Made by a program: the position numbers and the translations under genes. The notes beneath the pieces were generated by a model. The model worked only from the letters and a program-made list of their open reading frames with translations, searched no databases and was not told where the DNA came from. From CAZWEZ01 sp964632795 (GTDB taxonomy: Bacteria > Pseudomonadota > Alphaproteobacteria > Rhodospirillales > 2-02-FULL-58-16): a DNA stretch of 17,935 nucleotides. This document shows positions 7,528 to 14,969 of this stretch, in pieces. Where the stretch lies: assembly GCA_964632795.1 (NCBI GenBank), contig CAZWEZ010000077.1, positions 1-17,935 on the forward strand, read 5' to 3'. How positions within the stretch are numbered: the first letter of the stretch is position 1; every line of letters starts with the position of its first letter.

Positions 7528-8393
7528 GCCAAAGCCCCTTTCAGTTCCTCGATCGCCTGTTGGTATTCCTCGGTGCTGGGCGAGCGATAGTGCCAGATAG
7601 GCACGTTCTCCATGTAGCTCACCCCCTTGCCCTTGGTCGTTCGGCAGACCACCATCATCGGACGGTCGCCCTTGCGCCCGACGACCGCGTCACAAATGGC
7701 CTGTGAATCATGGCCATTGACTTCCGCTGCTTCCCAACCGAAGGCTATGTATTTGTCGACTACGGGATAGAAGCTGGGGTGCGTTTCCGAAGTCCTGCCC
7801 AGGCTCTGGAAATCGTTGTTGTCCATGAAAGCGACGAGGTTGGTCACGCCCAACGACGACGCCATCATCGTCGCTTCCCAGGTTGAGCCTTCCTGGACCT
7901 CGCCGTCGCTCAAGACCGTATAGACGACGCCGTCTGTGCCCCGCCCCCTTTCGGCCAAAGCCATACCGACGGCCATGGAAAGCCCATGCCCGAGCGAGCC
8001 CGTGGAGGCCTCGATCCCCGGGTTGCCGTAATCGGGGTGGCAGCCGAGGATGCCGTCCGCCGTGCAATAGTCGTCCAGGTCCTTGCGGCTGATCACGCCC
8101 AGGTCTTCCAGGATCACGTACTGGATCAAGCAACCGTGGCCCTTGGACATGAGAAAGGTGTCCAGCGACGCGTCCGGCGGATCGCCGCGCATCAGGCCGT
8201 GATAGATCGCGTCCACGATTTCGATGCACGAAAAAGCGGAGCCGATGTGAAGGGCCTGCACCTGTTGGGATATGTCGAGGATTCGCTTCCGATAGGTGTT
8301 ACATCTTCGGCGCGCCTCGACGATATCAATTGTGTTTCGCATCTGGGTCAAATTTCCGTGGAATGGTTCATCGGTCCTGATCGCCGGGCGCAA
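7524..8393 (-). CDS. Transketolase-like protein, N-terminal TPP-binding half
   Basis: The protein has 289 residues from a TTG start at 8393. It carries KGHG (84-87), GSLGHGLS (132-139) and the TPP/metal motif SDGEVQEGSTWEA (162-174), ending with DNND (191-194), the GDG-x26-NN pattern of TPP enzymes. His49 in ALHIGS and the HP pair at 119-120 match transketolase active-site histidines. The TTG start is preferred because a perfect AGGAGG lies six bases upstream; the alternative ATG at 8342 would give 272 residues and begin just before the conserved part, with only a weak GGA upstream. It pairs with the following gene to form a split transketolase. In this operon it may produce or rearrange a ketose phosphate for the unusual sugar. 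Confidence is high for the family, moderate for the start. Confidence 0.88.
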   Translation of the reverse strand: MRPAIRTDEPFHGNLTQMRNTIDIVEARRRCNTYRKRILDISQQVQALHIGSAFSCIEIVDAIYHGLMRGDPPDASLDTFLMSKGHGCLIQYVILEDLGVISRKDLDDYCTADGILGCHPDYGNPGIEASTGSLGHGLSMAVGMALAERGRGTDGVVYTVLSDGEVQEGSTWEATMMASSLGVTNLVAFMDNNDFQSLGRTSETHPSFYPVVDKYIAFGWEAAEVNGHDSQAICDAVVGRKGDRPMMVVCRTTKGKGVSYMENVPIWHYRSPSTEEYQQAIEELKGALA

Positions 8394-8399
8394 GGTAGA

Positions 8400-8405
8400 C
8401 CTCCT
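8400..8405 (-). promoter_or_regulatory. Strong Shine-Dalgarno site supporting a TTG start
   Basis: The minus strand reads AGGAGG here (plus strand CCTCCT), six bases before the TTG at 8393. This is the ideal anti-SD match and spacing, and it is the reason the transketolase N-half is started at TTG and not at the ATG at 8342. Confidence 0.65.
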
Positions 8406-8440
8406 GGGCGCGGAAAGCCCGGCCCGAAGTGTGCATTTCC

Positions 8441-9583
8441 TCAGCGGCGGCGGATAAAACTAGCATACTGTTGCCCACGCCCAAACATCGTGCGGAAGGC
8501 GCCGAAATCGGCGTTCCCGTCGCCCCCGACGAGCGATTCCATGCCGCGGACGTAGTCGCGGAACGATTGCGCCGTACCGTCCATCCGGCCATCCAGCGAC
8601 TCCGCAATCTCGTGCACCAGCGAGAAGAACGCCGGGAGCCGGGCCGTATCGTCGGCGTGCCATATCTCCAGGTGAAGCTCGAAGGCGCGTCGGCATGCGG
8701 CCTCGAGCGCCTGTCCGTCGACGTCCCGGGCCATATCCGGGTCGACCCGATAATCGAGGAAAGCCGCCAGCGCCTTGACATACTGTTCCCGCGCGAGCGC
8801 GTTGATGCCGCTGTCCGGGCCGTCGATCGATTTATACCAGCGCCAGTCGTCGACGAATTTCGGTTGCGTGCCGTGCAGATCGAAATCGTCACCGATGGTG
8901 TCGATCGCCTCGAGAAGGGTGAAGGTATTGGCCTGCCAGGGGTGCAGGATCTGATCGAGGATCCAGTCGTCGTGCCGGCGGCTCATGCCTGTCAGCGAGT
9001 TCAGATCGCTCTCGAAGAAATCGACCAGTCCGGCCACCAGGGAGTCGAAGTCGTCATACCTGGCCGCGTACACCGGCTTCACCAGTCGCCGGCACACTTC
9101 GGACATGATCGACGTGTAGCTGATGGTGGTGAGGACGACGAGCCCCCCCGGCGCCACAAACCCCGCGACATGGCGCAGGTATCTCGCGGGATCGACCTGG
9201 CCGGGAATGACGCCTTCGCAAATGACTAGGTCGAAGCGGCGTTCGTCACGGTAGTCCAAGAGGTCGCTCTCCCGGCATTCGCAGTCGACGGCGCCGTAAT
9301 CGCCGGCGCCGATCCTTTTGTTGATAGCGGCGACGCTCTTGGGGTTGCCGTCGACGAAGACGTAATGCCGGGGGCCATACGAGGCCGTGACCAGGGCGTT
9401 GTCGCCCGGTCCCGGGCCGAATTCGATGACCAACTTGCCGGCTAGCCATGCCGGGACCATGCCGAGTTCCCGGTACAGGACCTCGCGGCGCCGCAGGTGC
9501 TTGGTGCGGTCGCGGGTGTCCTGTCGGGCGGGAATGATGCCTCTCGATCCGTAGTAGTCGAGATATGGGCGCTCTTTGGTCAT
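8441..9583 (-). CDS. Class I SAM-dependent methyltransferase
   Basis: The protein has 380 residues from the ATG at 9583, which has GGGGAT six to seven bases upstream. The frame stays open for another 80 codons upstream, but that part overlaps the next gene and reads as Arg/Ser-rich non-protein-like sequence, so it was left out. The SAM motif I is EFGPGPGDNA (54-63). VFVDGNPKSV (73-82) gives the acidic residue that binds the SAM ribose. CEGVIPGQVDP (about 110-120) and GGLVVLTTISY (about 134-144) give the later Rossmann strands. The C-terminal 200 residues are mostly helical, acidic and contain many Trp, and probably form the acceptor-binding part. The acceptor is unknown; a sugar is likely from context. 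It sits between another methyltransferase and the transketolase pair. Confidence 0.82.
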   Translation of the reverse strand: MTKERPYLDYYGSRGIIPARQDTRDRTKHLRRREVLYRELGMVPAWLAGKLVIEFGPGPGDNALVTASYGPRHYVFVDGNPKSVAAINKRIGAGDYGAVDCECRESDLLDYRDERRFDLVICEGVIPGQVDPARYLRHVAGFVAPGGLVVLTTISYTSIMSEVCRRLVKPVYAARYDDFDSLVAGLVDFFESDLNSLTGMSRRHDDWILDQILHPWQANTFTLLEAIDTIGDDFDLHGTQPKFVDDWRWYKSIDGPDSGINALAREQYVKALAAFLDYRVDPDMARDVDGQALEAACRRAFELHLEIWHADDTARLPAFFSLVHEIAESLDGRMDGTAQSFRDYVRGMESLVGGDGNADFGAFRTMFGRGQQYASFIRRR

Positions 9584-9620
9584 GCATATCCCCGGTGCTG
9601 ACGGCGGGTGGCGGAGCATC

Positions 9621-10271
9621 TCATTCGATGATGGTCCAATAATGGTCACCCGTGTAATCGGCTTCCCTGAACACCTTGATCCATTCGTCCGGATAGTCGT
9701 GGAACTCGGCGGTAAGCACCCAGCTCTCGAAAATCTCCTTCTGTTCCGGTGTCCGGTAGCTGTCAACCTGGACGAAACCCTTCCCCGGCGCCAGGCGCTG
9801 CATCTCGGCCAGCGCCCGCACACAACGATCGCGCGGTAGGTCGTGAAGGCTGTTGATGGCGAGAACGACTGCGAAGCTTCCGTCGGGGAACGGCAACTGT
9901 TCGGCGCTGCCGAGATGCAGCCGGCCGACGGTCTCGGGTTCGCAATTCATCAAGGCGTACTCGGAAATATCCACGCCGAAGGCATCGATCCCCTCCCCCA
10001 GCAGGTCCTTGACCAGGAAGCCCTTGGCACAGCCCACGTCCAGGACCCGATCGCCCCGTTCGAGGCCGAAATGCGCGATGATGTCCCTGGCCACCGGCAC
10101 CCAGCGGCCATCGTAGCGGTAGCCGCCGTAGCCGTACTCCCGCGGCCCGTCGAAATACATCTCGCCGTGCTGCTTCGATATCCTGACCACTTCCGGATCT
10201 TTGCCTTCGGCCCGTTTTTCGATGTTCCGTTTGCCCTTCGGCAGGCTTCGCAGCAGGTCGACCTCGGCCAT
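9621..10271 (-). CDS. Class I SAM-dependent methyltransferase (methyltransferase-11 type)
   Basis: The protein has 216 residues from the ATG at 10271, which follows the stop of the SDR gene by two bases; the open frame before it overlaps that gene and is not protein-like. SAM motif I is LDVGCAKGFL (77-86), followed by DAFGVDISEYAL with the acidic residue for ribose binding, and QLPFPDGSFAVVLAINSLHDL for motifs II and III. The 50 residues before motif I contain an aromatic YGYGGYRYDGRW patch (47-58) that is likely part of the acceptor site. Its reaction would be methyl transfer from SAM to an O, N or C atom of an unidentified sugar or lipid intermediate. It is one of three methyltransferases in the operon, which suggests a heavily methylated product. 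Confidence 0.85.
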   Translation of the reverse strand: MAEVDLLRSLPKGKRNIEKRAEGKDPEVVRISKQHGEMYFDGPREYGYGGYRYDGRWVPVARDIIAHFGLERGDRVLDVGCAKGFLVKDLLGEGIDAFGVDISEYALMNCEPETVGRLHLGSAEQLPFPDGSFAVVLAINSLHDLPRDRCVRALAEMQRLAPGKGFVQVDSYRTPEQKEIFESWVLTAEFHDYPDEWIKVFREADYTGDHYWTIIE

Positions 10272-10273
10272 TG

Positions 10274-11164
10274 TTACTCTCTCATCTTTTCGGCATGTGC
10301 TTTCGCCAGCCCCTCGGCGAGCGGCGCATACCGGAAGCCTGGAAACGCCTCGCGGCATGCCGCGATGTCGAACGGACGGTAGCCACCGTGCGGCATCGGG
10401 CCGGTGCGCGGCGAGCCCTTCACCGGCACCGGCGGATCGACCTGCGAGGCCACCATCTCCGCGATCTCGTGGAAAGACACCACCCGGCCGGTGGCAACGT
10501 TGAGGACGCCCAGGCTGCGATGGACGAGGGCAAGGTAGACAATCTCGGCGACGTCGTCGATCAGCACGTGATCGCGCCGCTCCTCTCCCTCGCCGAAGAG
10601 CACGATCTCCCGCCCCTCGGCGGCCAGCCTGCGGAACCGGTTGGGGCCGTAGCCGTTGTGCGAGTCCGCCGCGCCGTAGATCAGGGTCGGGCGCAGGATC
10701 GCCAAGGGCACCTTGAGCTCGCTCTCGAACATGATCTCGCGGGCGAGGTGCATGGCGCCGTGATAACTCCTGGGCGCCGCCGGCGACTCCTCGGTCAATG
10801 GAACTGGTTCATCGGCGTAGACGGCATCCGATGAGATGTTGACCACGTGCGCGATGTCACCCTCGCGTGTCTTCAGCGCCCGCACCATGGCCCAGGCCAG
10901 GACCATGTTCTCGATCATCATGTCGGCGTTCTTGGCCGGCGCCCGGGCGGCGACGGCGACGAAGGCGTCGTCCGGCTCGATCAGCCCGGCCAGCGTCTTT
11001 TCCGCCGCCGGCGACAACAGGTCCACGTCCGCGCGCGTAAGCCCGACCACCGGCACCCCATCGGCCCGGAGCCGCGCCGCCACGGCGCCACCGACGAAAC
11101 CGCCGGCACCCATGACCACCACCCGCTTCGGCGGGGCGGGCGTCGGGTTGAGGTGTTCCAGCAC
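10274..11164 (-). CDS. NAD-dependent epimerase/dehydratase-family SDR with altered active site
   Basis: A 296-residue extended-SDR protein with a clear NAD(P) motif GAGGFVG (19-25), the SSDAVY strand (111-116) carrying the active-site Ser, and RPTLIYG (158-164) after the active site. The usual YxxxK dyad is not intact. The segment reads SYHGAMHLARE (133-143), so Tyr134 is followed at +4 by Met138 and the position of the lysine in the family alignment appears to be His139. It may therefore be a non-classical reductase or epimerase or a binding protein. It starts at a GTG (11164) whose upstream G-rich stretch is a poor and distant SD; a shorter start near GAGG is possible but would cut the nucleotide motif. 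It ends two bases before the methyltransferase gene. The substrate is unknown. Confidence 0.78.
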   Translation of the reverse strand: MLEHLNPTPAPPKRVVVMGAGGFVGGAVAARLRADGVPVVGLTRADVDLLSPAAEKTLAGLIEPDDAFVAVAARAPAKNADMMIENMVLAWAMVRALKTREGDIAHVVNISSDAVYADEPVPLTEESPAAPRSYHGAMHLAREIMFESELKVPLAILRPTLIYGAADSHNGYGPNRFRRLAAEGREIVLFGEGEERRDHVLIDDVAEIVYLALVHRSLGVLNVATGRVVSFHEIAEMVASQVDPPVPVKGSPRTGPMPHGGYRPFDIAACREAFPGFRYAPLAEGLAKAHAEKMRE

Positions 11165-11185
11165 CGTCGCGATTCCCCCCCGCCC

Positions 11186-12469
11186 CTAGTCCGCCGCCGC
11201 TGGCGGCGCGCCCAGGGTGAGGTAGTCAAGCCCGGCGGCCAGCGCGTCGTCCCGGTCGAGGACCCCAAAGGGGTCAACGACGGTCCGCCCCCGCATCGCC
11301 TTGGCCACGTCGGCGGCCGCGACGTCGCCGTAGGCCGGCCATGGGGTCAGGATCAGGAGCGCGTCGGCGCCTTCGGCCGCGGCCAAGGGATCGGGCGCGG
11401 CGACGGCGTTCGCCATGGCCAGCGCCCCGGCGTCGACGACAGGGTCGTGGACGCGGAAGGCGATCTCCGGCAGAGCCTCGATGGTCGCCAGCGACGGCGC
11501 GTTCCGGGTCGAATCCGCGCCCGCCTTGTAGGCCAGACCCCAGACGGCGATCACCGGGTCGGACAGGCCGCCGAGAACCCGCTCCTTCAGGATCCGCGCC
11601 GCCGCCAGCTTGCGGTGGGCGCTGTTGGCGACCCATGCCTGGACGACGCCGGCGTCGGTGCCTTGCTCCCCGGCCAAGCGGATCACCGTCGCCAAGTCGC
11701 GCTCCAGGTTGCCGCCGGCGATGCCGAGGCCGGGCTTGAGATAGGCGTCCGGCCCGATGCGCCTGTCGGACCGAAGCGCGGGCGCGATCTCCGCCCAGTC
11801 GGCGCCGATGTTCTCGCACAGCTCCGCCAGCGTGTTGGCGACGCTGATTTGCGCGACCAAGCAGCAGTTGATGGCGATCTTGGCCATCTCGGCGCTTTCG
11901 TAGCCCATCGTCAGGACCGGGCAGCCGAAGGCCTCCAGGTAGGCGCGGTAGCCTTTCGGCAGGGCGGTCCCGGGGTCGGCGCAGCCGACGATGATGCGCT
12001 CGGGGTCCAGCGCCCGCGCCACCGCCTGGCCGAAGATCAGGGTTTCCACCTGGTAGTAAAGGACGCGCCCCGGGCGCTGGCGTCCCCGGGTGAACCCGGG
12101 CGGCACTTGGCTCAGCACGACCTCCACCGCGTCCGCCCGGATAGCCGGCTCGATCAGGTCGAGCAGCGCCCCCAGGTCCGACAGGTCGCTCCGCCCCTGG
12201 TCGTCGGTGGCTACGTCCGGCGCGGCGTATACGACATCGCAGGCGATCAGGTCCTCGACCCGGTCGGTGAAGCGGAGGTGGTCCTTGTTCCGTGCCATCA
12301 TCCGCGGCAGGTCCGGCTCGACCACCGGCGGATCGCCGCCGGCGAGGCGGGCGATGAGGTCGCCGTCGGAATCGAAACAGACCGTCTCGAATCCCCGCTC
12401 GGCGCTGGCCACGGCCGAATTGATTCCGAGATGGGTCATCCCGGCGTAGGCGATGGCGGGTGTGCTCAT
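11186..12469 (-). CDS. UDP-glucose/GDP-mannose dehydrogenase-family protein lacking the catalytic Cys
   Basis: A 427-residue protein of normal length for nucleotide-sugar 6-dehydrogenases. It keeps the family framework: SQVPPGFTRG (120-129) like the STVPPGT loop, Glu142 in the place of the PEF glutamate, AEMAKIAIN (193-201) with Lys197 and Asn201, the helix ISVANTLAELCENIGAD (208-224), and GLAYKAGADSTRNAPS (311-326). Two key sites are changed. The N-terminal NAD motif reads GMTHLG (10-15), with Thr12 for the middle Gly. The nucleophile loop reads GLGIAGGNLERD (247-258), with Asn254 where the catalytic Cys of GGSCFPKD should be. It should thus not complete the usual two-step oxidation to a uronic acid. 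Its ATG overlaps the stop of the Gfo/Idh gene (12466-12469). A one-step dehydrogenase or non-catalytic role is possible. Confidence 0.85.
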   Translation of the reverse strand: MSTPAIAYAGMTHLGINSAVASAERGFETVCFDSDGDLIARLAGGDPPVVEPDLPRMMARNKDHLRFTDRVEDLIACDVVYAAPDVATDDQGRSDLSDLGALLDLIEPAIRADAVEVVLSQVPPGFTRGRQRPGRVLYYQVETLIFGQAVARALDPERIIVGCADPGTALPKGYRAYLEAFGCPVLTMGYESAEMAKIAINCCLVAQISVANTLAELCENIGADWAEIAPALRSDRRIGPDAYLKPGLGIAGGNLERDLATVIRLAGEQGTDAGVVQAWVANSAHRKLAAARILKERVLGGLSDPVIAVWGLAYKAGADSTRNAPSLATIEALPEIAFRVHDPVVDAGALAMANAVAAPDPLAAAEGADALLILTPWPAYGDVAAADVAKAMRGRTVVDPFGVLDRDDALAAGLDYLTLGAPPAAAD

Positions 12470-13398
12470 GCCTCGTCTCCCCCGAGCACCTTTCGTTCAA
12501 GCCCGCGCAAGGTCCGATGCAGCCACAGGTCCTGGGCCAGGTCGGTAACGTGCCCCTGTTCGCAAAGGCTCTTGAAATGATGATACTCGCGCGCCCAGGT
12601 GGGGTCCTCCTGGACCAAGGTCACGGTTTCCTCGGCCGGGCGTCCGGAGGGCAGAACCCGCGTCCGCAGGGTGAATGTCGTGGGGCCCCACTTGCATAGG
12701 GATTCGATGTGAGCCGTCCCCTTTTCCGCCAGAACATCACACGTGAAATGGTTGCGCCACATCAAAAGGGTCATTTCCATTTCCAGCTTCGGCTTTGTGC
12801 CCTGTGAAGTGAATACCACGTGATCGGGAGCCCGGTTCTCAAAACAATCGGCAGATACGATTTGGAAATCTTCCCCCAACTCGCCGAACCAGAATGCCAC
12901 CGTGTCGAGCAGATGGGAGCCAAGATCCGGCAGCACGCCCGCGCCTTCGTCGCGCCATGCGGAATCCCGCACCAGCCGCGCCGTACCGTTGCCGTAAAAC
13001 ATTCGGCAACGGTAGATCTCGCCAAGCTCACAGGAACGGATAGTGTCGCGCATGCGCATGAAATGCGGTTCGAAGCGGTGATTATAGGCCGTGTAGCAAA
13101 CAACGGACTTGCTTTGGGCCAGTTTCTCCAAGGCGGAAATCTGGTCGTCATCAATCGCCCAAAGTGGTTTCTCAACCAGCGCATGTTTGCCATTGAAGAA
13201 AAGGTAGTCGAGGATTTTCATCTTGGGACTGTCGGGAACGCACACCAGCGCGGCCTCGTAATCAGATAGAGGCACGTCCTGGACGGAGCGGTAATCGGCT
13301 TCCGGATTCACCGGATCGACCGTCGCCGCAAGATCGTCTCCCGCGATGCGGCCGCGCTTGTACCCCTGAACACCGAGGCCGACGACGATAACTTTCAT
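12466..13398 (-). CDS. Gfo/Idh/MocA-family oxidoreductase
   Basis: The protein has 310 residues from the ATG at 13398, preceded by a G-rich GGGAAAG/GGGGG stretch; the open frame upstream overlaps the kinase gene and is not used. The NAD(P) motif GLGVQG is at 7-12. EKPL at 76-79 carries the conserved lysine (Lys77), and DLGSHLLDTVAFWFG (158-172) carries the Asp/His pair of the C-terminal domain. Family members oxidise or reduce sugar, inositol or nucleotide-sugar hydroxyl/keto groups; in surface-glycan clusters they often make 3-keto sugars that a DegT aminotransferase then aminates. A DegT gene lies downstream, so that pairing is plausible here, though the two are separated by seven genes. 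It is coupled to the dehydrogenase-like gene by an ATGA overlap and follows the kinase gene by 25 bases. Confidence 0.87.
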   Translation of the reverse strand: MKVIVVGLGVQGYKRGRIAGDDLAATVDPVNPEADYRSVQDVPLSDYEAALVCVPDSPKMKILDYLFFNGKHALVEKPLWAIDDDQISALEKLAQSKSVVCYTAYNHRFEPHFMRMRDTIRSCELGEIYRCRMFYGNGTARLVRDSAWRDEGAGVLPDLGSHLLDTVAFWFGELGEDFQIVSADCFENRAPDHVVFTSQGTKPKLEMEMTLLMWRNHFTCDVLAEKGTAHIESLCKWGPTTFTLRTRVLPSGRPAEETVTLVQEDPTWAREYHHFKSLCEQGHVTDLAQDLWLHRTLRGLERKVLGGDEA

Positions 13399-13423
13399 CC
13401 CCCAACTTTCCCGGAACGGTTGA

Positions 13424-14968
13424 TTAGCTGTAGTTCGCTTTTCTTTCGACTCTTTCCAGTTTGTGTCTGACGTCATCCGGCGAGACGGGAACGTTCCCGT
13501 CGCATTCACATGCTACCGCCGCGGCCATGGAACCGAGAACCGCCGCGATCACCTCGTTGCCGGTGGCAATCTGGGACAGCGTCGAGTAAGCCAGCAGGGC
13601 GTCACCCGAACCAACCGCGTCCTTCACGTTTTCGGCAAAACTGTCGACCACGAAGAAGGAACGCACGTCCTCGATGTTCGGCCGCTCACGATAACCCATG
13701 ATGCCTCGTTCGCCGAGCTTGAGAATAAGGTTCTTGCACTTTGCCGCCAGGAACAGTTTCGTGGCCAGCGGACGAATCACCGAATCCTGATCACCCAAGG
13801 CGAATCTTGCCTCACGTTCATTCGGGGTGATCAGGTCGAACCCATGGAAATCGAGAATGTTGCCCCAACGGCTGGCAACCTGGCTGTCGGCCACACGGAA
13901 GACACCCTCAGGCATGCCTGCGGTCAGGCGCGGGATGGTATTCGGATTGAAAATTCCGTGGCGGAAATCGCAAAAAATCACGCAATCGGTAGGAACGGTG
14001 GAAATCGCATCGTTCAGGGTCGTCAGTTCCTTGTCGGAAATGCTCCGGTTATCAAGGGTATCGACTTTCAGCAGACGATGATTGCCGCAGATTATGACGT
14101 GCTTGTTCGTGGTCGGGCGCGTTTTATCGATGACTGCGCGCACGTCGATGCCGGCCGCTTTCAGGTCATCAAGGACGAAATCCTTCCATTCGTCATCCCC
14201 AAGGACGGTCGAAAAAACGACATCGGTCCCGGCGGCGCGCAGATGCTTGGCCACGATGCCCGCGGCGCCAACGAAATTGTGCTTATTCTCGTAACGTACG
14301 CTAATCGTCGGCGTCTTGGTCTGCCCACCGATCATGGTCGTGTAGGTATAGCTGTCGACGATCGTGTCGCCAACGACGTGAACCCTGATCCCGCTCAGCT
14401 TGTCCAAGGCGTTGTGGATGTCCGCAAAGGTCAGGCCTTCGGCGTCGAGCAGCGAAATCAGTTTCTCCACACCGATATCGGGGGGGGCCAGATTGATCAG
14501 CGAGGAGGATGAATAAATTACGTCGCCCGGCGTGAAGATGACCTCTCCGCCGTAGCTCTCCAGAACCGCCACCTCTTCCTGGGTCTTCGGATGCAGGCCG
14601 CTGCTCACATACTCGTAGCCCTTGGCGAAATAGTCAGGCTGAAGCTTGGTGAGATTCTTCAAAGGGGTCGGCTCGTGGTCGATGATGACGTAGTCGACCA
14701 TCTCCAGCGCGGCCAGATTCATGGCCCGGAGTTCCTCCGGCACGAACGGACGAAAATTGTCCTTGGCGATATAAGAGTCGCAGGTAAGGCTGGCGACAAG
14801 GATGTCGGTCTTTCCGGCGGCATATATCAGATGACGGATGTGCCCGGGGTGCATCACATCGAAGGTGCCATGACACATGATCACCTTCTTTTCGCGCGGG
14901 AACGGGCCGATGATCGCCAGAACCTCGTCGCAGGTCTTTATCTTTTTACGAATTTTCTCGTCAACCAT
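13424..14968 (-). CDS. Bifunctional nucleotidyltransferase-PfkB sugar kinase (HldE-like, reversed domain order)
   Basis: A 514-residue fusion. Residues 1-160 are a cytidylyltransferase-type domain with GTFDVMHPGHIRHL (34-47) containing the HxGH nucleotide-binding motif. Residues 190-500 are a PfkB/ribokinase domain: VGDTIVDSY (199-207), VGAAGIVAKHL (233-243), TPNEREARF (381-389), KLGERG (417-422) and DAVGSGDALLAY (450-461), where Asp456 is the likely catalytic base. HldE has the same two domains with the kinase first. The protein could phosphorylate a sugar phosphate at C1 and then transfer a nucleotide to it, giving an NDP-sugar; a heptose-like substrate is suggested by the HldE parallel and the transketolase/transaldolase genes. 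The kind of nucleotide (ADP, CDP, GDP) cannot be told. Start ATG at 14968, one base after the stop of the upstream SDR. A C8 tract lies in the linker (residues 161-163). Confidence 0.87.
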   Translation of the reverse strand: MVDEKIRKKIKTCDEVLAIIGPFPREKKVIMCHGTFDVMHPGHIRHLIYAAGKTDILVASLTCDSYIAKDNFRPFVPEELRAMNLAALEMVDYVIIDHEPTPLKNLTKLQPDYFAKGYEYVSSGLHPKTQEEVAVLESYGGEVIFTPGDVIYSSSSLINLAPPDIGVEKLISLLDAEGLTFADIHNALDKLSGIRVHVVGDTIVDSYTYTTMIGGQTKTPTISVRYENKHNFVGAAGIVAKHLRAAGTDVVFSTVLGDDEWKDFVLDDLKAAGIDVRAVIDKTRPTTNKHVIICGNHRLLKVDTLDNRSISDKELTTLNDAISTVPTDCVIFCDFRHGIFNPNTIPRLTAGMPEGVFRVADSQVASRWGNILDFHGFDLITPNEREARFALGDQDSVIRPLATKLFLAAKCKNLILKLGERGIMGYRERPNIEDVRSFFVVDSFAENVKDAVGSGDALLAYSTLSQIATGNEVIAAVLGSMAAAVACECDGNVPVSPDDVRHKLERVERKANYS

Positions 14969-14969
14969 G

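Noticed and set aside
9584..9823. An 80-codon N-terminal extension of the 380-residue methyltransferase.
   Set aside because: It overlaps the next gene, is Arg/Ser-rich, and the ATG at 9583 has a reasonable ribosome-binding site.
11175..11181. A run of seven C residues before the GTG of the SDR gene as a possible phase-variable site.
   Set aside because: It is short and non-coding, and GC-rich sequence gives such runs by chance; the effect on initiation cannot be judged.
10847..12580. A 577-codon open frame on the plus strand.
   Set aside because: It lies antisense to the SDR and dehydrogenase-family genes, is rich in Arg, Gly, His and Asp with no recognisable motif, and is explained by high GC codon bias.
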